Counted from the stretch's first letter, positions 1-7,369 are shown. The stretch is 15,826 nucleotides of DNA from Microcaldota archaeon (GCA_020726005.1 DYTL01000010.1:1-15826); one strand, 5' to 3'. Program-made: numbers and translations. Notes: generated from the letters alone by a model not told the origin.

Positions 1-26
1 CAAATTCATCTAATCATCACTTATCA

Positions 27-62
27 CAGTAAATCCGCAAGTAAATAAAAACCTTTCGATTT
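27..62 (-). promoter_or_regulatory. Shared promoter/leader element, copy 1
   Basis: These 36 bp recur at 3831-3866 in the same orientation with one difference (base 36 against base 3840). On the minus strand the element reads as a purine-rich CGAAAGG stretch followed by TTTTTATTTA, which resembles an archaeal BRE plus TATA box. Roughly 30 bases further on comes GTGAT and then ATG AAT TTG at 9-7, so it may drive a minus-strand gene that leaves the window after three codons. A second, better TATA-like sequence lies just upstream at 68-76. If that is the real promoter, the repeat would instead lie in the 5' leader. The duplication is seen; its role is inferred. Confidence 0.5.
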
Positions 63-67
63 CGAAA

Positions 68-76
68 TTATATAAA
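68..76 (-). promoter_or_regulatory. TATA box candidate for a gene off the left edge
   Basis: The minus strand reads TTTATATAA preceded by AGCGAA, a good match to an archaeal TATA box with an upstream purine-rich BRE. A start of transcription about 25 bases downstream would fall inside the 36-bp element. It sits just after the T-runs that could end glyS transcription, which suits an independent transcription unit to the left. Confidence 0.4.
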
Positions 77-81
77 TTCGC

Positions 82-97
82 TAAAAAATGCGAAAAA
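82..97 (-). terminator. Oligo-T terminator downstream of glyS
   Basis: On the minus strand two T-runs of five and six bases lie close together, separated by CGCA, about 80-90 bases past the glyS stop codon. Archaeal RNA polymerase terminates at such T-tracts without needing a hairpin. No other T-runs of this length lie between the glyS stop and the next promoter-like sequence. Confidence 0.5.
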
Positions 98-115
98 TAG
101 TTTAATTATAAAACC

Positions 116-170
116 AATATATTGTTCGGTTCGCGCGAATGGTTTAGTTGTAAAAGATGTTCGGAATTAC
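116..170 (+). repeat. Long-range inverted repeat, copy 1
   Basis: The reverse complement of this 55-bp stretch matches 15723-15777 with three mismatches. With one gap the match reaches the glyS stop codon at about 174. The core contains the perfect 10-bp palindrome TTCGCGCGAA and two copies of GTTCGG 35 bp apart. It begins directly after the glyS stop, so it would be in the 3' untranslated part of that mRNA. No open reading frame, tRNA fold or terminal transposon signature was recognised. It could be a dispersed genomic repeat, a protein-binding site or a recombination relic. Confidence 0.8.
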
Positions 171-173
171 TGC

Positions 174-1670
174 TTATAAAACAACCTTTCCTTTTATAAG
201 ATTATCCTTTATTTTTGTTTCGATATCCGAAATCAGAACGCGCTCCTGTTTGCTATCGTTTCTATATCTTATAGTTACAGTATTTTTTTCAAGTGTTTCA
301 TAATCTATTGTTATTGTGTAAGGTGTTCCTATTTCGTCCGCGCGCGCATATCTTTTTCCTATGCTTCCGTTTTCAGAATATAAAATTGTCCAGATAGATC
401 TTAACTTTATAGCTATTTCCTTAGCCTTTTCTGCAAGTCCATCTTTTTTCATTAATGGGAATACTGCGACTTCGTAAGGCGCGATTACAGGTGGAAAATC
501 AAACCATTCCCAATCTTTTTCTCTGCTTTTTTCTCTGAATGTATGTTCCAATATAGAAAAAAACATCCTATCCACACCCATTGAAAGCTCAAACACATGC
601 GGAATAATTTTTTTCTTTTCTTCTTCTATGAAAACAGAAAAATCTTTTTTTGAATAACTTTGGTGTTGGGAAAGATCAAAATCAGTTCTATATGCATTTC
701 CTATTGTTTCTATTATTCCATAAGAAGTTTCAACTTCCATATCCATATTTCCTTTTGAATAGTGCGGTGTTTCTCCATCAAGCAAATGCCTGAATGCGCA
801 CTTAGTCATGTCAAGTCCGACTGATTTATAATATTCCCATTCTATGGCAAGGAAGAAGCCAAAAATCTCATTAAAAAGTCCTTTATTTACAAGTTCGCCG
901 ATACTAATTTCCTGAACATCTCTAAAAGTGCCTTTTTGCCCTTTTCTTGGAAGATATCTTATTTTATAATCTTTGACTTTACTGAAATTTTCTGTTTTAT
1001 GTTTTGAAGGACTGAAAAAATATTCCAATTCCATTTGCGTAAATTCTCTCATTCTTACGAGTACGTTTCGAGGTGATATTTCGTTTCTGAACGAACGTCC
1101 TATTTGTCCTATTGCAAAAGGAAGTTTTGCACCATGATTTTTAAATAATCTTAAAAAAGCCGTGAAAATTCCTTGGGCTGTTTCTGGTCTTGAATATGCT
1201 GGAACAATATTACCCCCTATTCCGGTTTTGAACATAAGATTGAAAAGATATGGATCTTTTACTTCTCCACCACAGGAGCATATTATCCTTTCCTTGTTTT
1301 CTGAATACACCTCTTTAAGTGAGTCTATTCTTCCATTCCATTTGAAGCCATTGATTTTTTCTTCAGCAAGATGATCGGCTCTTATTTTCTTTTTACATTT
1401 TAGACAATCTACTATCGGATCAGTAAAATTATCCACATGCCCAGAAGCTTTTAATATTATTTCAGGTGTGATTATTGAGCTTTCAACTTCATAATTACCC
1501 AATTCATAAATAAAGCGCGTTCTCCAAAGATTTTCAATTTTCCGTTTCATTAGTACTCCAACCGGACCATAATCATAAAATCCACTTGTTGTGCTATAAG
1601 GTTCGTTTGCAGGATAAAAAAATAATCTCTGAAACGCGATTTCCATTATTCGTTCCCATAATTTAGGCAT
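174..1670 (-). CDS. glyS: Glycyl-tRNA synthetase, archaeal/eukaryotic homodimer type
   Basis: Class II aminoacyl-tRNA synthetase that attaches glycine to tRNA-Gly in the cytoplasm. Visible marks are the N-terminal YDYGPVG stretch of motif 1, motif 2 (FRNEISPR ... REFTQMELE), motif 3 (FELSMGVDR), paired cysteines of a probable zinc site (CLKC, then CSC), and a C-terminal anticodon-binding domain with RADEIGTPYTITIDY. The length of 498 residues is near that of compact archaeal enzymes. The longest frame opens at 1682, but GGTGA followed by five bases precedes the ATG at 1670, the same spacing as in metK, so that start is chosen. The glycosyltransferase stop codon lies within this ribosome-binding site, so the two genes are probably translationally coupled. 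It is the last gene of a three-gene operon. Confidence 0.96.
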   Translation of the reverse strand: MPKLWERIMEIAFQRLFFYPANEPYSTTSGFYDYGPVGVLMKRKIENLWRTRFIYELGNYEVESSIITPEIILKASGHVDNFTDPIVDCLKCKKKIRADHLAEEKINGFKWNGRIDSLKEVYSENKERIICSCGGEVKDPYLFNLMFKTGIGGNIVPAYSRPETAQGIFTAFLRLFKNHGAKLPFAIGQIGRSFRNEISPRNVLVRMREFTQMELEYFFSPSKHKTENFSKVKDYKIRYLPRKGQKGTFRDVQEISIGELVNKGLFNEIFGFFLAIEWEYYKSVGLDMTKCAFRHLLDGETPHYSKGNMDMEVETSYGIIETIGNAYRTDFDLSQHQSYSKKDFSVFIEEEKKKIIPHVFELSMGVDRMFFSILEHTFREKSREKDWEWFDFPPVIAPYEVAVFPLMKKDGLAEKAKEIAIKLRSIWTILYSENGSIGKRYARADEIGTPYTITIDYETLEKNTVTIRYRNDSKQERVLISDIETKIKDNLIKGKVVL

Positions 1671-1675
1671 AAGTT

Positions 1676-3067
1676 TCACCATGTGTATTCTTTCTCAGAA
1701 AGTTCATATATATATGCAAATAAAAAAATTAATCCTACAAAGATTGGGTAAAGATATACCATATTGAATATTGGTAGTACATGTTTGAGTGAAGGTTTTT
1801 CATTTGCAATTTCAAAACCTATATATACAAAATATGCCCAAATTAAAAATGAAATTGCTCCGATTAATAGTGTTGAATCTATAAAAAACAAATCAATATT
1901 TATATTTATATCCATAGTTGTAATAAACATAATATAAAAATTTGAGAACCATAAAGTTGCCCCTTCAATAGTTGTCTTAAACAAATTAAAAAGCATCCAA
2001 AACATGAAAAATGCAGCAAAAAATCCACTACCGAGAGTTATTGGTAAAATAAAAAGTCCAAATGTACCATATTTTGGATTAAAAAACATATCTAAATATT
2101 TCATAATATTCATTATCCCTCCGCGCGCCCATCGCAGTCGTTGCTTACAAAAGGATGTAAGTGTTGCAGGAACTTCGGTCTCAACAACTGCAGAATGACA
2201 GGTATGTATTCTCCATTTATGTCTTTGCATTCTAAGTGCTATTTCCATATCTTCGGTTAAATTTTTTTCATCAAAACCACCTAGTTCTTCAAACATTTTT
2301 TTATTATAAAGGGACATCGGACCTGGAGTAAGATAAAGGCACTCTATTGATGCGATTGTTTTAAAGAGAAATCCACATGCAAGCCAATATTCTATTTCTT
2401 GCGTTGCCTGAATGAGATTTGTAGGAGAGGTAGTTTTTATAAATAGTACCACAGCACCTACTTTTTTTCCATCCTCAAAATATGGTATAGCGTTTATGAG
2501 TGTATTTTTGTGAGGGTAACTATCAGAATCCACACATCCTATTATATCACAATTTGTTCTTGCTATGCCAAAATTAAGTGCAGCCGCTTTACCTTCGTTT
2601 TTCTGCTTTCTTAATAAAATTATAGAGCGATCATCCTTAAGTTTTTCGTAAGAACCATCTGTACTTCCATCATCCACAACGATTATTTCAAGTTTACCGG
2701 GATAATCTAAGTTTTTACAACTTTCTAAACATTTAAATATAGTATGTATAGTATTGTAAGAAGGTATAATAATAGAAACACTGGGCCATTTTTCTATTTT
2801 TTTATACGACTTTCCATAATATTGACTATTATCCAACCAAAGGACAAGATAAACCATAAAAATAAATATTGTATATATTGTATATATTATAAAAAGTATT
2901 TTATAAGATATGACAAAAGCTATGAGAATTGCAGACGCGAGCAGTAATAGTCCTATTATGAGTAGTCCTTTTTTTTTAGGGATATCAAGAGTTGTACGTT
3001 CAAAACCAGGAAGTGCAGTAGCTTTTTCCAATCTCGCGGTTTCAATATCATATCGTTTGGTTTGCAT
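1676..3067 (-). CDS. Membrane-bound family 2 glycosyltransferase (processive type)
   Basis: Probable inverting glycosyltransferase that moves sugars from nucleotide donors onto a growing or lipid-linked glycan at the cytoplasmic membrane. From the N-terminus: a short cytoplasmic tail, two membrane helices (about residues 34-77), a GT2 domain opening with SVSIIIPSYN and VVDDGSTDGS, a DSD metal/nucleotide motif near residue 180, the LTEDMEIALR acceptor-site motif near 270, QRLRW near 309, then about four hydrophobic segments to the C-terminus. This order matches synthases of the hyaluronan/poly-N-acetylglucosamine/cellulose kind; the actual sugar cannot be read from sequence. The frame opens at a GTG at 3076, but CGTGA with five bases of spacing precedes the ATG at 3067. 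It sits six to fifteen bases after the thioredoxin-like gene. Confidence 0.9.
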   Translation of the reverse strand: MQTKRYDIETARLEKATALPGFERTTLDIPKKKGLLIIGLLLLASAILIAFVISYKILFIIYTIYTIFIFMVYLVLWLDNSQYYGKSYKKIEKWPSVSIIIPSYNTIHTIFKCLESCKNLDYPGKLEIIVVDDGSTDGSYEKLKDDRSIILLRKQKNEGKAAALNFGIARTNCDIIGCVDSDSYPHKNTLINAIPYFEDGKKVGAVVLFIKTTSPTNLIQATQEIEYWLACGFLFKTIASIECLYLTPGPMSLYNKKMFEELGGFDEKNLTEDMEIALRMQRHKWRIHTCHSAVVETEVPATLTSFCKQRLRWARGGIMNIMKYLDMFFNPKYGTFGLFILPITLGSGFFAAFFMFWMLFNLFKTTIEGATLWFSNFYIMFITTMDININIDLFFIDSTLLIGAISFLIWAYFVYIGFEIANEKPSLKHVLPIFNMVYLYPIFVGLIFLFAYIYELSEKEYTW

Positions 3068-3082
3068 CAATTTCACGTCGAT

Positions 3083-3742
3083 TTACGAACATTGACCTCC
3101 AGTTTTATTTAATATTTCAATTATCATATCTGCACGTTGGAGTCCATCTAATTTTTCTTTATCATCTATAACAATGGAAGGTACTGAACTTACATTATAT
3201 TTTTTTGAGAGTATTGTAATTATTTCAATGGAACTATCAGATGGGAATGCATAAATGCGTATATTTTTGCATTTTTTTGCTATATTACTTAAAATATCAT
3301 TCTGTACTTTGCAGAGTTGGCAATTTGTAGTTTCACTGTAAAAAAATACTAAGGGAACCTCATTTTTACCGCATAATTTATTGTTTTCAAATGAATGTAT
3401 ATATACTTTTAGGAGTGATAAGAAATAAGAATTTTTTAGCACTTCATATTCATAATTAAACACACTTTTTTTCTGATATTCTTGCATTTTCGTTGCAAGA
3501 GAATATACGCTAACAAATTGTTTTTTATGCAAGTTTGAGAGATGCTCACATAATTTACTACTATTATTATCCATTATATAATAATAATCTAATATAACTT
3601 CTCTTGATTGTTCGGTGTAAGTCATTATCCCTATATCTTTTTTTAGATAATCTAATCGCATATTATCCAATTGCATGATCATTAGAAACGCAAAAACAAT
3701 TACTATAATAGTGAGAATTGCTGCTTTTAGAAACGGATTCAT
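3083..3742 (-). CDS. Membrane-anchored thioredoxin-fold protein
   Basis: A 219-residue protein with one N-terminal membrane helix (about residues 5-24) followed by a helical linker rich in charged and aromatic residues, then a C-terminal thioredoxin-like domain. The domain begins near PLVFFYSE and carries a CQLC dithiol motif at about residues 141-144. SSVPSIVI follows, where the proline at about 188 would be the cis-proline of the fold. The family usually makes, breaks or reshuffles disulfides, often outside the cytoplasm; substrate and side of the membrane are not shown. A TTG at 3772 could extend it by ten residues, but GTGATC lies just before the ATG at 3742. It is the first gene of the operon with the glycosyltransferase and glyS, suggesting envelope biogenesis. 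Confidence 0.8.
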   Translation of the reverse strand: MNPFLKAAILTIIVIVFAFLMIMQLDNMRLDYLKKDIGIMTYTEQSREVILDYYYIMDNNSSKLCEHLSNLHKKQFVSVYSLATKMQEYQKKSVFNYEYEVLKNSYFLSLLKVYIHSFENNKLCGKNEVPLVFFYSETTNCQLCKVQNDILSNIAKKCKNIRIYAFPSDSSIEIITILSKKYNVSSVPSIVIDDKEKLDGLQRADMIIEILNKTGGQCS

Positions 3743-3790
3743 AAGATCACTAAAAAATATATGGCCTACCAAACAAAACCATAGATGGTC

Positions 3791-3826
3791 CTATTTTGGT
3801 TTTGGTATAATCGCTGAATTGTACAT
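3791..3826 (-). other. Possible 11-codon leader ORF upstream of the thioredoxin-like gene
   Basis: On the minus strand an ATG follows about 20 bases after the TATA-like part of the 36-bp element and opens an 11-codon frame (MYNSAIIPKPK) ending in TAG. If transcription starts there the mRNA would be nearly leaderless for this frame, and about 80 bases would separate the start site from the thioredoxin-like gene. It has no ribosome-binding site of its own and may be chance. Confidence 0.2.
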
Positions 3827-3830
3827 GAAT

Positions 3831-3866
3831 CAGTAAATCTGCAAGTAAATAAAAACCTTTCGATTT
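3831..3866 (-). promoter_or_regulatory. Shared promoter/leader element, copy 2
   Basis: This is the second copy of the 36-bp element at 27-62. It lies 88 bases upstream of the chosen thioredoxin-gene start and in the same orientation as that operon. It contains the same CGAAAGG plus TTTTTATTTA core, the only clear BRE/TATA-like sequence on the minus strand here. Upstream flanks of the two copies differ, so the conserved block itself is the unit. It is read as the promoter or leader element of the thioredoxin-glycosyltransferase-glyS operon. Confidence 0.5.
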
Positions 3867-4018
3867 TCTGCTTTATTATTTGTTGGTTCAACTTCTGAAA
3901 ATTCAAGAAAAGTAGACTGATCGCAGACAATACAATCGAAAAATTTATGAGATTATTGGTAGATTTTTAAGCGATTACTCGTTACCTGTGGTATTTTTAA
4001 ACTCTTACCCTACGAGAC

Positions 4019-4033
4019 TAAATATATAAATAA
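4019..4033 (+). promoter_or_regulatory. metK TATA box
   Basis: The plus strand reads TAAATATATAAATAA about 60 bases before the metK ATG. A start site 25 or so bases downstream would give a leader of about 35 bases ending in the GGTGA ribosome-binding site at 4076-4080. The rest of the 343-bp divergent region (3743-4085) shows no other gene, and I saw no known SAM riboswitch consensus. Confidence 0.55.
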
Positions 4034-4085
4034 TATCTATTATAAAGATTAAGTTTTAAACGTTAAATTCGAGAAGGTGAAAAAA

Positions 4086-5240
4086 ATGGTAAAAAAATAT
4101 ATAACCTCGGAATCAGTAACAGAAGGACATCCAGATAAAATTTGCGATCAGATTAGTGATGCAATTTTAGATGAATTACTTAGACAAGATCCGAATTCGC
4201 GCGTTGCTGTCGAGTGCCTTACTACCACAGGTATTGTGATATGCGCAGGCGAAGTAACTACGAAAGGTTTTGTAGATGTACAAAAAGTAGTGAGGAATAC
4301 ACTTAAAGATATTGGGTATACTGATCCTGAATATGGGATAGATTGCCAAGATGCTGGAGTTCTTGTTTCAATACACGAACAAAGCCAGAATATTGCAATT
4401 GGTGTTGATGAAACAAAAGAAAAAGAACAGGGAGCTGGAGATCAAGGAATGATGTTTGGTTATGCAACAAACGAAACTCCTGAATTTATGCCACTTCCAA
4501 TTATGCTTGCTCATAAACTAACGCAAAAACTTGCTGAAGTAAGAAAAAACAAAATGCTCTCATATCTCGGGCCAGATGGAAAATCCCAGGTTTCTGTAGA
4601 ATACGAAGATGATAAACCAAAACGGATTACTTCAATAGTAATTGCAGCGCAACATAAAGACATAGTTAAAGAAGATAGAGTTTACAAGGATGTGTTTGAG
4701 CGTGTGATAAAACCGGTTTGCGCAAAATTGATGGATTCTGAAACAAAAATTTATATAAATGCAACAGGAAAATTCGTAATTGGCGGACCTGAGGGTGACA
4801 CCGGCGTTACAGGAAGAAAAATTATTGCTGATACTTATGGAGGAGTTGGAAGACACGGAGGAGGTTGTTTTTCTGGAAAAGACGCAACTAAAGTGGATAG
4901 AAGCGGCGCTTATGCAGCTCGCTGGGTAGCCAAAAATATAGTTGCAGCAGGATTTGCGGATAAGTGCGAAGTACAGATATCCTATTGTATAGGAATTGCT
5001 CAACCAACTTCAATAAACATTGAAACATTCGGAACCGCGAAAATTCCTGAAGAAAAGATTGTGGAAATTATAAAAAAGAATTTTAGATTAACACCAAGAT
5101 GGATAATAAATATGCTTAAATTAAAAAGGCCGATTTACAAAAAAACCGCTATATATGGACATTTTGGAAGAAGTGATTCTGATTTTACATGGGAAAAAAC
5201 AGATATGGTTGCATTGTTAAAAAAGGAAGCGGGAATCTAA
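4086..5240 (+). CDS. metK: S-adenosylmethionine synthetase, bacterial/eukaryotic type
   Basis: Makes S-adenosylmethionine from methionine and ATP, the main methyl donor. The 384-residue protein aligns by eye along its full length with E. coli MetK. It has [19 protein letters not shown] at the N-terminus, [15 protein letters not shown] in the active-site loop region, [32 protein letters not shown] (usually GGGAFSGKD), and a terminal [16 protein letters not shown]. Most archaea use a strongly diverged MAT instead, so this copy looks acquired from bacteria. The frame can open at a GTG at 4077, but that GTG is part of the GGTGA ribosome-binding site; the ATG five bases after it is the better start. 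It is the only plus-strand gene and ends 20 bp from the 3' end of the convergent tRNA gene. Confidence 0.96.
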   Translation: MVKKYITSESVTEGHPDKICDQISDAILDELLRQDPNSRVAVECLTTTGIVICAGEVTTKGFVDVQKVVRNTLKDIGYTDPEYGIDCQDAGVLVSIHEQSQNIAIGVDETKEKEQGAGDQGMMFGYATNETPEFMPLPIMLAHKLTQKLAEVRKNKMLSYLGPDGKSQVSVEYEDDKPKRITSIVIAAQHKDIVKEDRVYKDVFERVIKPVCAKLMDSETKIYINATGKFVIGGPEGDTGVTGRKIIADTYGGVGRHGGGCFSGKDATKVDRSGAYAARWVAKNIVAAGFADKCEVQISYCIGIAQPTSINIETFGTAKIPEEKIVEIIKKNFRLTPRWIINMLKLKRPIYKKTAIYGHFGRSDSDFTWEKTDMVALLKKEAGI

Positions 5241-5249
5241 ATTTCATAT

Positions 5250-5254
5250 AAAAA
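5250..5254 (-). terminator. T5 tract after tRNA-Arg
   Basis: The minus strand has TTCTTTTTATAT five bases after the tRNA discriminator base, a plausible oligo-T terminator for the tRNA transcript. It lies in the 19-base gap between the tRNA and the convergent metK stop codon. Confidence 0.4.
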
Positions 5255-5273
5255 GAATGCGGACCCAGCGAGA

Positions 5274-5443
5274 TTTTCATTATAACAACAATTTATTTTT
5301 CTTTAAATGTAAATATCCTTATTGTTTCGTGTTTTCTTTTTAGGTAAATGACAAAAATTTTTGTCTCGGTACTCGTACGAAATGATACAAGAATCAAAAA
5401 CTTTTCTTAGACCTTTTCTTTTTTAAAAGAAAACAAATATATG
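5274..5443 (-). other. 170-nt tRNA intron in the T-loop (59/60)
   Basis: Removing this segment restores the T-loop TTCAAAT and joins T-stem halves GCGAG and CTCGC. The junctions form a bulge-helix-bulge. The T-stem is followed by a 4-bp central helix TTCA:TGAA, flanked by three-base bulges AAC at the 5' site and AAT at the 3' site; cleavage after the second base of each gives the exact mature loop. A TATA:TATA helix follows after one A-A mismatch. Inside are a 9-bp hairpin at 5414-5433, a 16-bp perfect palindrome at 5350-5365, and no ORF of note. Archaeal T-loop introns are known but are rare and usually much shorter. Confidence 0.85.
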
Positions 5444-5465
5444 TTTGAACTCGCGACCTACAGCT

Positions 5466-5503
5466 TTCTTCAAATTTTCTTTAGAAAAGAAAAGAAATTG
5501 TAT
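5466..5503 (-). other. 38-nt canonical tRNA intron (37/38)
   Basis: This intron splits the anticodon loop after position 37, the usual archaeal site. Above the anticodon stem GCAGC:GCTGT the central helix is CTTC:GAAG. The bulges are TAA (5') and AAA (3'), and cutting after their second bases restores CTTCTAA. The outer helix is weak because the rest of the intron is nearly all A and T, so the motif is a relaxed BHB. Confidence 0.9.
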
Positions 5504-5550
5504 TAGAAGGCTGCCGCGCTATCCAGACTGCGCTACGGGTCCGTAAAAAT

Positions 5551-5565
5551 ATATATTAATAAAAA
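5551..5565 (-). promoter_or_regulatory. TATA-like stretch upstream of tRNA-Arg
   Basis: The minus strand reads TTTTTATTAATATAT between the ABCE1/RLI stop and the tRNA 5' end. The TTTATTAATA part is about 10-23 bases before the mature 5' end, slightly close for a TATA box unless transcription starts at or just inside the tRNA end. Co-transcription with ABCE1/RLI is the alternative. Confidence 0.3.
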
Positions 5566-5576
5566 GATTAAAAACA

Positions 5577-7322
5577 TTACTCTTTCTGGTAATAAAATTC
5601 TCCGCTTTGCTTCTGCTCTCTGTCTAACACGCTTTTAGGTTTGTTTATTCTTGGGCGATTACTATCTTTATCTCTGCGCATTGTCACATCTACAATTTTT
5701 AGAAATGCGTTCATTCCTTCTTGTTTGTTCATAGGCGCAGAAGCATGTCCATTTATGCTTTGTTCCCCTTCAAAAACAATAAGTCGCGAGGAAACTGTAT
5801 CAATAAAAACAATATCATGATCAACAACAAACGCGCTCTTATTAGAATCTTGGAATATTGTCCTCAAAAGATTAGAAAGATTAAGTCTTTGCTCAATATC
5901 AAGGAAAGCAGAAGGTTCATCAAGCAAATATAAATCCGCTTCTGCACTAAGCGCAAGTGTAATAGCAACTCTTTGCAATTCTCCTACTGAAAGTTCAGAA
6001 AGCTGTTTAAGCATTATTCTCTTTACGTCTAATTTTTTTTTGCATTCTTCTATTATTAAAGGATCACTGTTTTTTGAGCCGAAAAGCTGTTCAACAGTAA
6101 ACTCTTCTTCCGTGTGTATATATTGTGGCTTATACGAAATTCTAAATCTTCCTCCTTCGCCTTCATCCGGTTTTTCTACACCAGCAAGCATTTTTACAAA
6201 AGTTGATTTTCCAAGCGCGTTTTTTCCTACTATTCCGATTATTTCGCCTTCACGTATATTTCCTGAATCGCATGAGAGTTCAAAATCCAAATAATGTTTT
6301 TTCATTGCAGAATAATTAAATTTTGGTGGTTTTTTTCTTTCTCCTTCACTGAATTTATTAAATATTATCCCCTTATCTCGAAATTTTATGTTTTCATCTT
6401 TTAAGAATCCTGAAAGATATTCGTTTATTCCGCTTCTCACGTTTTTTACATTTGAAATTACCCCGTAAATATTTTCATCGCCCCAGAAAATGTAAACATA
6501 ATCGCTTGCATAATCTAATATCGCAAGATCGTGTTCTGCAATCATTATTTTTTTTGTTTCACCGAATTTCTTTAGCACAACCGCAATTTTCATCCTTTCT
6601 GAAATATCTAAATAATTAGTAGGTTCATCAAAAAAATAAATATCAGCTTTTTTCATATATGAAACAGCAATTGCTAACTTTTGCATTTCGCCGCCTGAAA
6701 GATGTGAAAGCTTTCTTTTGAGTATTTTTTCAAGCTTGAACCTTTCAACAATTTCATTTATGTTACCTTCATCAAATTTCTTTAGTAATTCTTCCGTGGT
6801 TCCATCAAATATTTCTCTAATTTGTTCTATATTTTGAGGTTTATAGCTTACTTTGACTGTTTTTCCAAGAGCTTCCCAATATCTTCTTTGTTCCATACTA
6901 ATTTTTGCTATTATTTCATTTTCAGAAAGTATTTTTTCACAGTTTCCGAAATTTGGTTTTATTTGGCTTGTTAATATTTTTAACGAAGTAGTTTTTCCTA
7001 TTCCATTTTTCCCTATAAGTCCGGTAACTCCATTTTTAGGTAAAGGTATTCCATGAACCCTAAATGCATTAATTCCATATTGGAAAACTGGCGCGCCTAT
7101 TTCTTCTTTAAGATTAATTATATTTATGCAACTCATCGGGCATTTCTTTACGCATATACCGCAACCAATGCATAATTGTTCATTTATCACAGGATAATTT
7201 GTTGCTTCTTCAGTAACTATACATTCCTTACTCATTCTGTTTATCGGGCATACTTTTTCGCACACATATCCGCATTTCGCGTGCGCGCACAAATCCCTAT
7301 CTAAGACGGCAATTCTTACCAT
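5577..7322 (-). CDS. ABCE1/RLI ribosome-recycling ATPase
   Basis: Soluble twin-ATPase that splits ribosomes into subunits after termination, working with aRF1/Pelota. The 581 residues hold an N-terminal iron-sulfur domain with cysteines at 12, 17, 21, 25 and 51, 54, 57, 61 for two 4Fe-4S clusters. ATPase 1 follows: Walker A GKNGIGKT at 104-111, signature LSGGE at 208-212, Walker B FFDEP near 230, switch histidine 264. After a hinge comes ATPase 2: Walker A GKNALGKS at 366-373, signature LSVGE at 444-448, Walker B LLDEP near 468, H502. The second signature has valine where glycine is expected. AGGTGA lies seven bases before the ATG. The family has no membrane domain and none is seen here. It is separated from the RNAP operon by 104 bases. 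Confidence 0.96.
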   Translation of the reverse strand: MVRIAVLDRDLCAHAKCGYVCEKVCPINRMSKECIVTEEATNYPVINEQLCIGCGICVKKCPMSCINIINLKEEIGAPVFQYGINAFRVHGIPLPKNGVTGLIGKNGIGKTTSLKILTSQIKPNFGNCEKILSENEIIAKISMEQRRYWEALGKTVKVSYKPQNIEQIREIFDGTTEELLKKFDEGNINEIVERFKLEKILKRKLSHLSGGEMQKLAIAVSYMKKADIYFFDEPTNYLDISERMKIAVVLKKFGETKKIMIAEHDLAILDYASDYVYIFWGDENIYGVISNVKNVRSGINEYLSGFLKDENIKFRDKGIIFNKFSEGERKKPPKFNYSAMKKHYLDFELSCDSGNIREGEIIGIVGKNALGKSTFVKMLAGVEKPDEGEGGRFRISYKPQYIHTEEEFTVEQLFGSKNSDPLIIEECKKKLDVKRIMLKQLSELSVGELQRVAITLALSAEADLYLLDEPSAFLDIEQRLNLSNLLRTIFQDSNKSAFVVDHDIVFIDTVSSRLIVFEGEQSINGHASAPMNKQEGMNAFLKIVDVTMRRDKDSNRPRINKPKSVLDREQKQSGEFYYQKE

Positions 7323-7369
7323 TTAATTTTCACCTGTAAATTAGACTATTCTATTATTTGTATTGAAAA

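Larger units (their letters stand above)
5260..5542 (-). tRNA. tRNA-Arg(UCU) with two introns
   Basis: Three exons, 5504-5542, 5444-5465 and 5260-5273, join into a 75-nt cloverleaf. Its acceptor stem GGACCCG pairs with TGGGTCC (the last pair is G-U). The D-stem is GCGC/GCGC and the anticodon stem is GCAGC/GCTGT with loop CTTCTAA (anticodon TCT). The variable loop has five bases, the T-stem is GCGAG/CTCGC with loop TTCAAAT, and the discriminator is G. CCA is not encoded; the next bases are CAT. It would read AGA, and AGG by wobble. The two interruptions are archaeal-type introns, listed separately. The gene lies 34 bp after ABCE1/RLI on the same strand and may share its transcript; a TATA-like stretch also precedes it. 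Confidence 0.93.

Noticed and set aside
10..26. GTGATGA on the minus strand as a C box of a C/D RNA
   Set aside because: It is equally well a GTGAT ribosome-binding site before an ATG at 9; the window ends before a D box could be checked.
116..170. Repeat as a tRNA half or split tRNA (TGGTTTAGTTG resembles a D-arm)
   Set aside because: No acceptor or D-stem pairing could be formed, and no matching 3' half was found in the window.
3773..4076. C/D-box RNA or riboswitch in the divergent region
   Set aside because: Several CTGA boxes occur, but no properly spaced C box, and I did not see a conserved riboswitch core.
4077..4085. GTG start for metK nine bases upstream of the ATG
   Set aside because: The GTG is part of the GGTGA ribosome-binding site, which stands five bases before the ATG at 4086, as in glyS.
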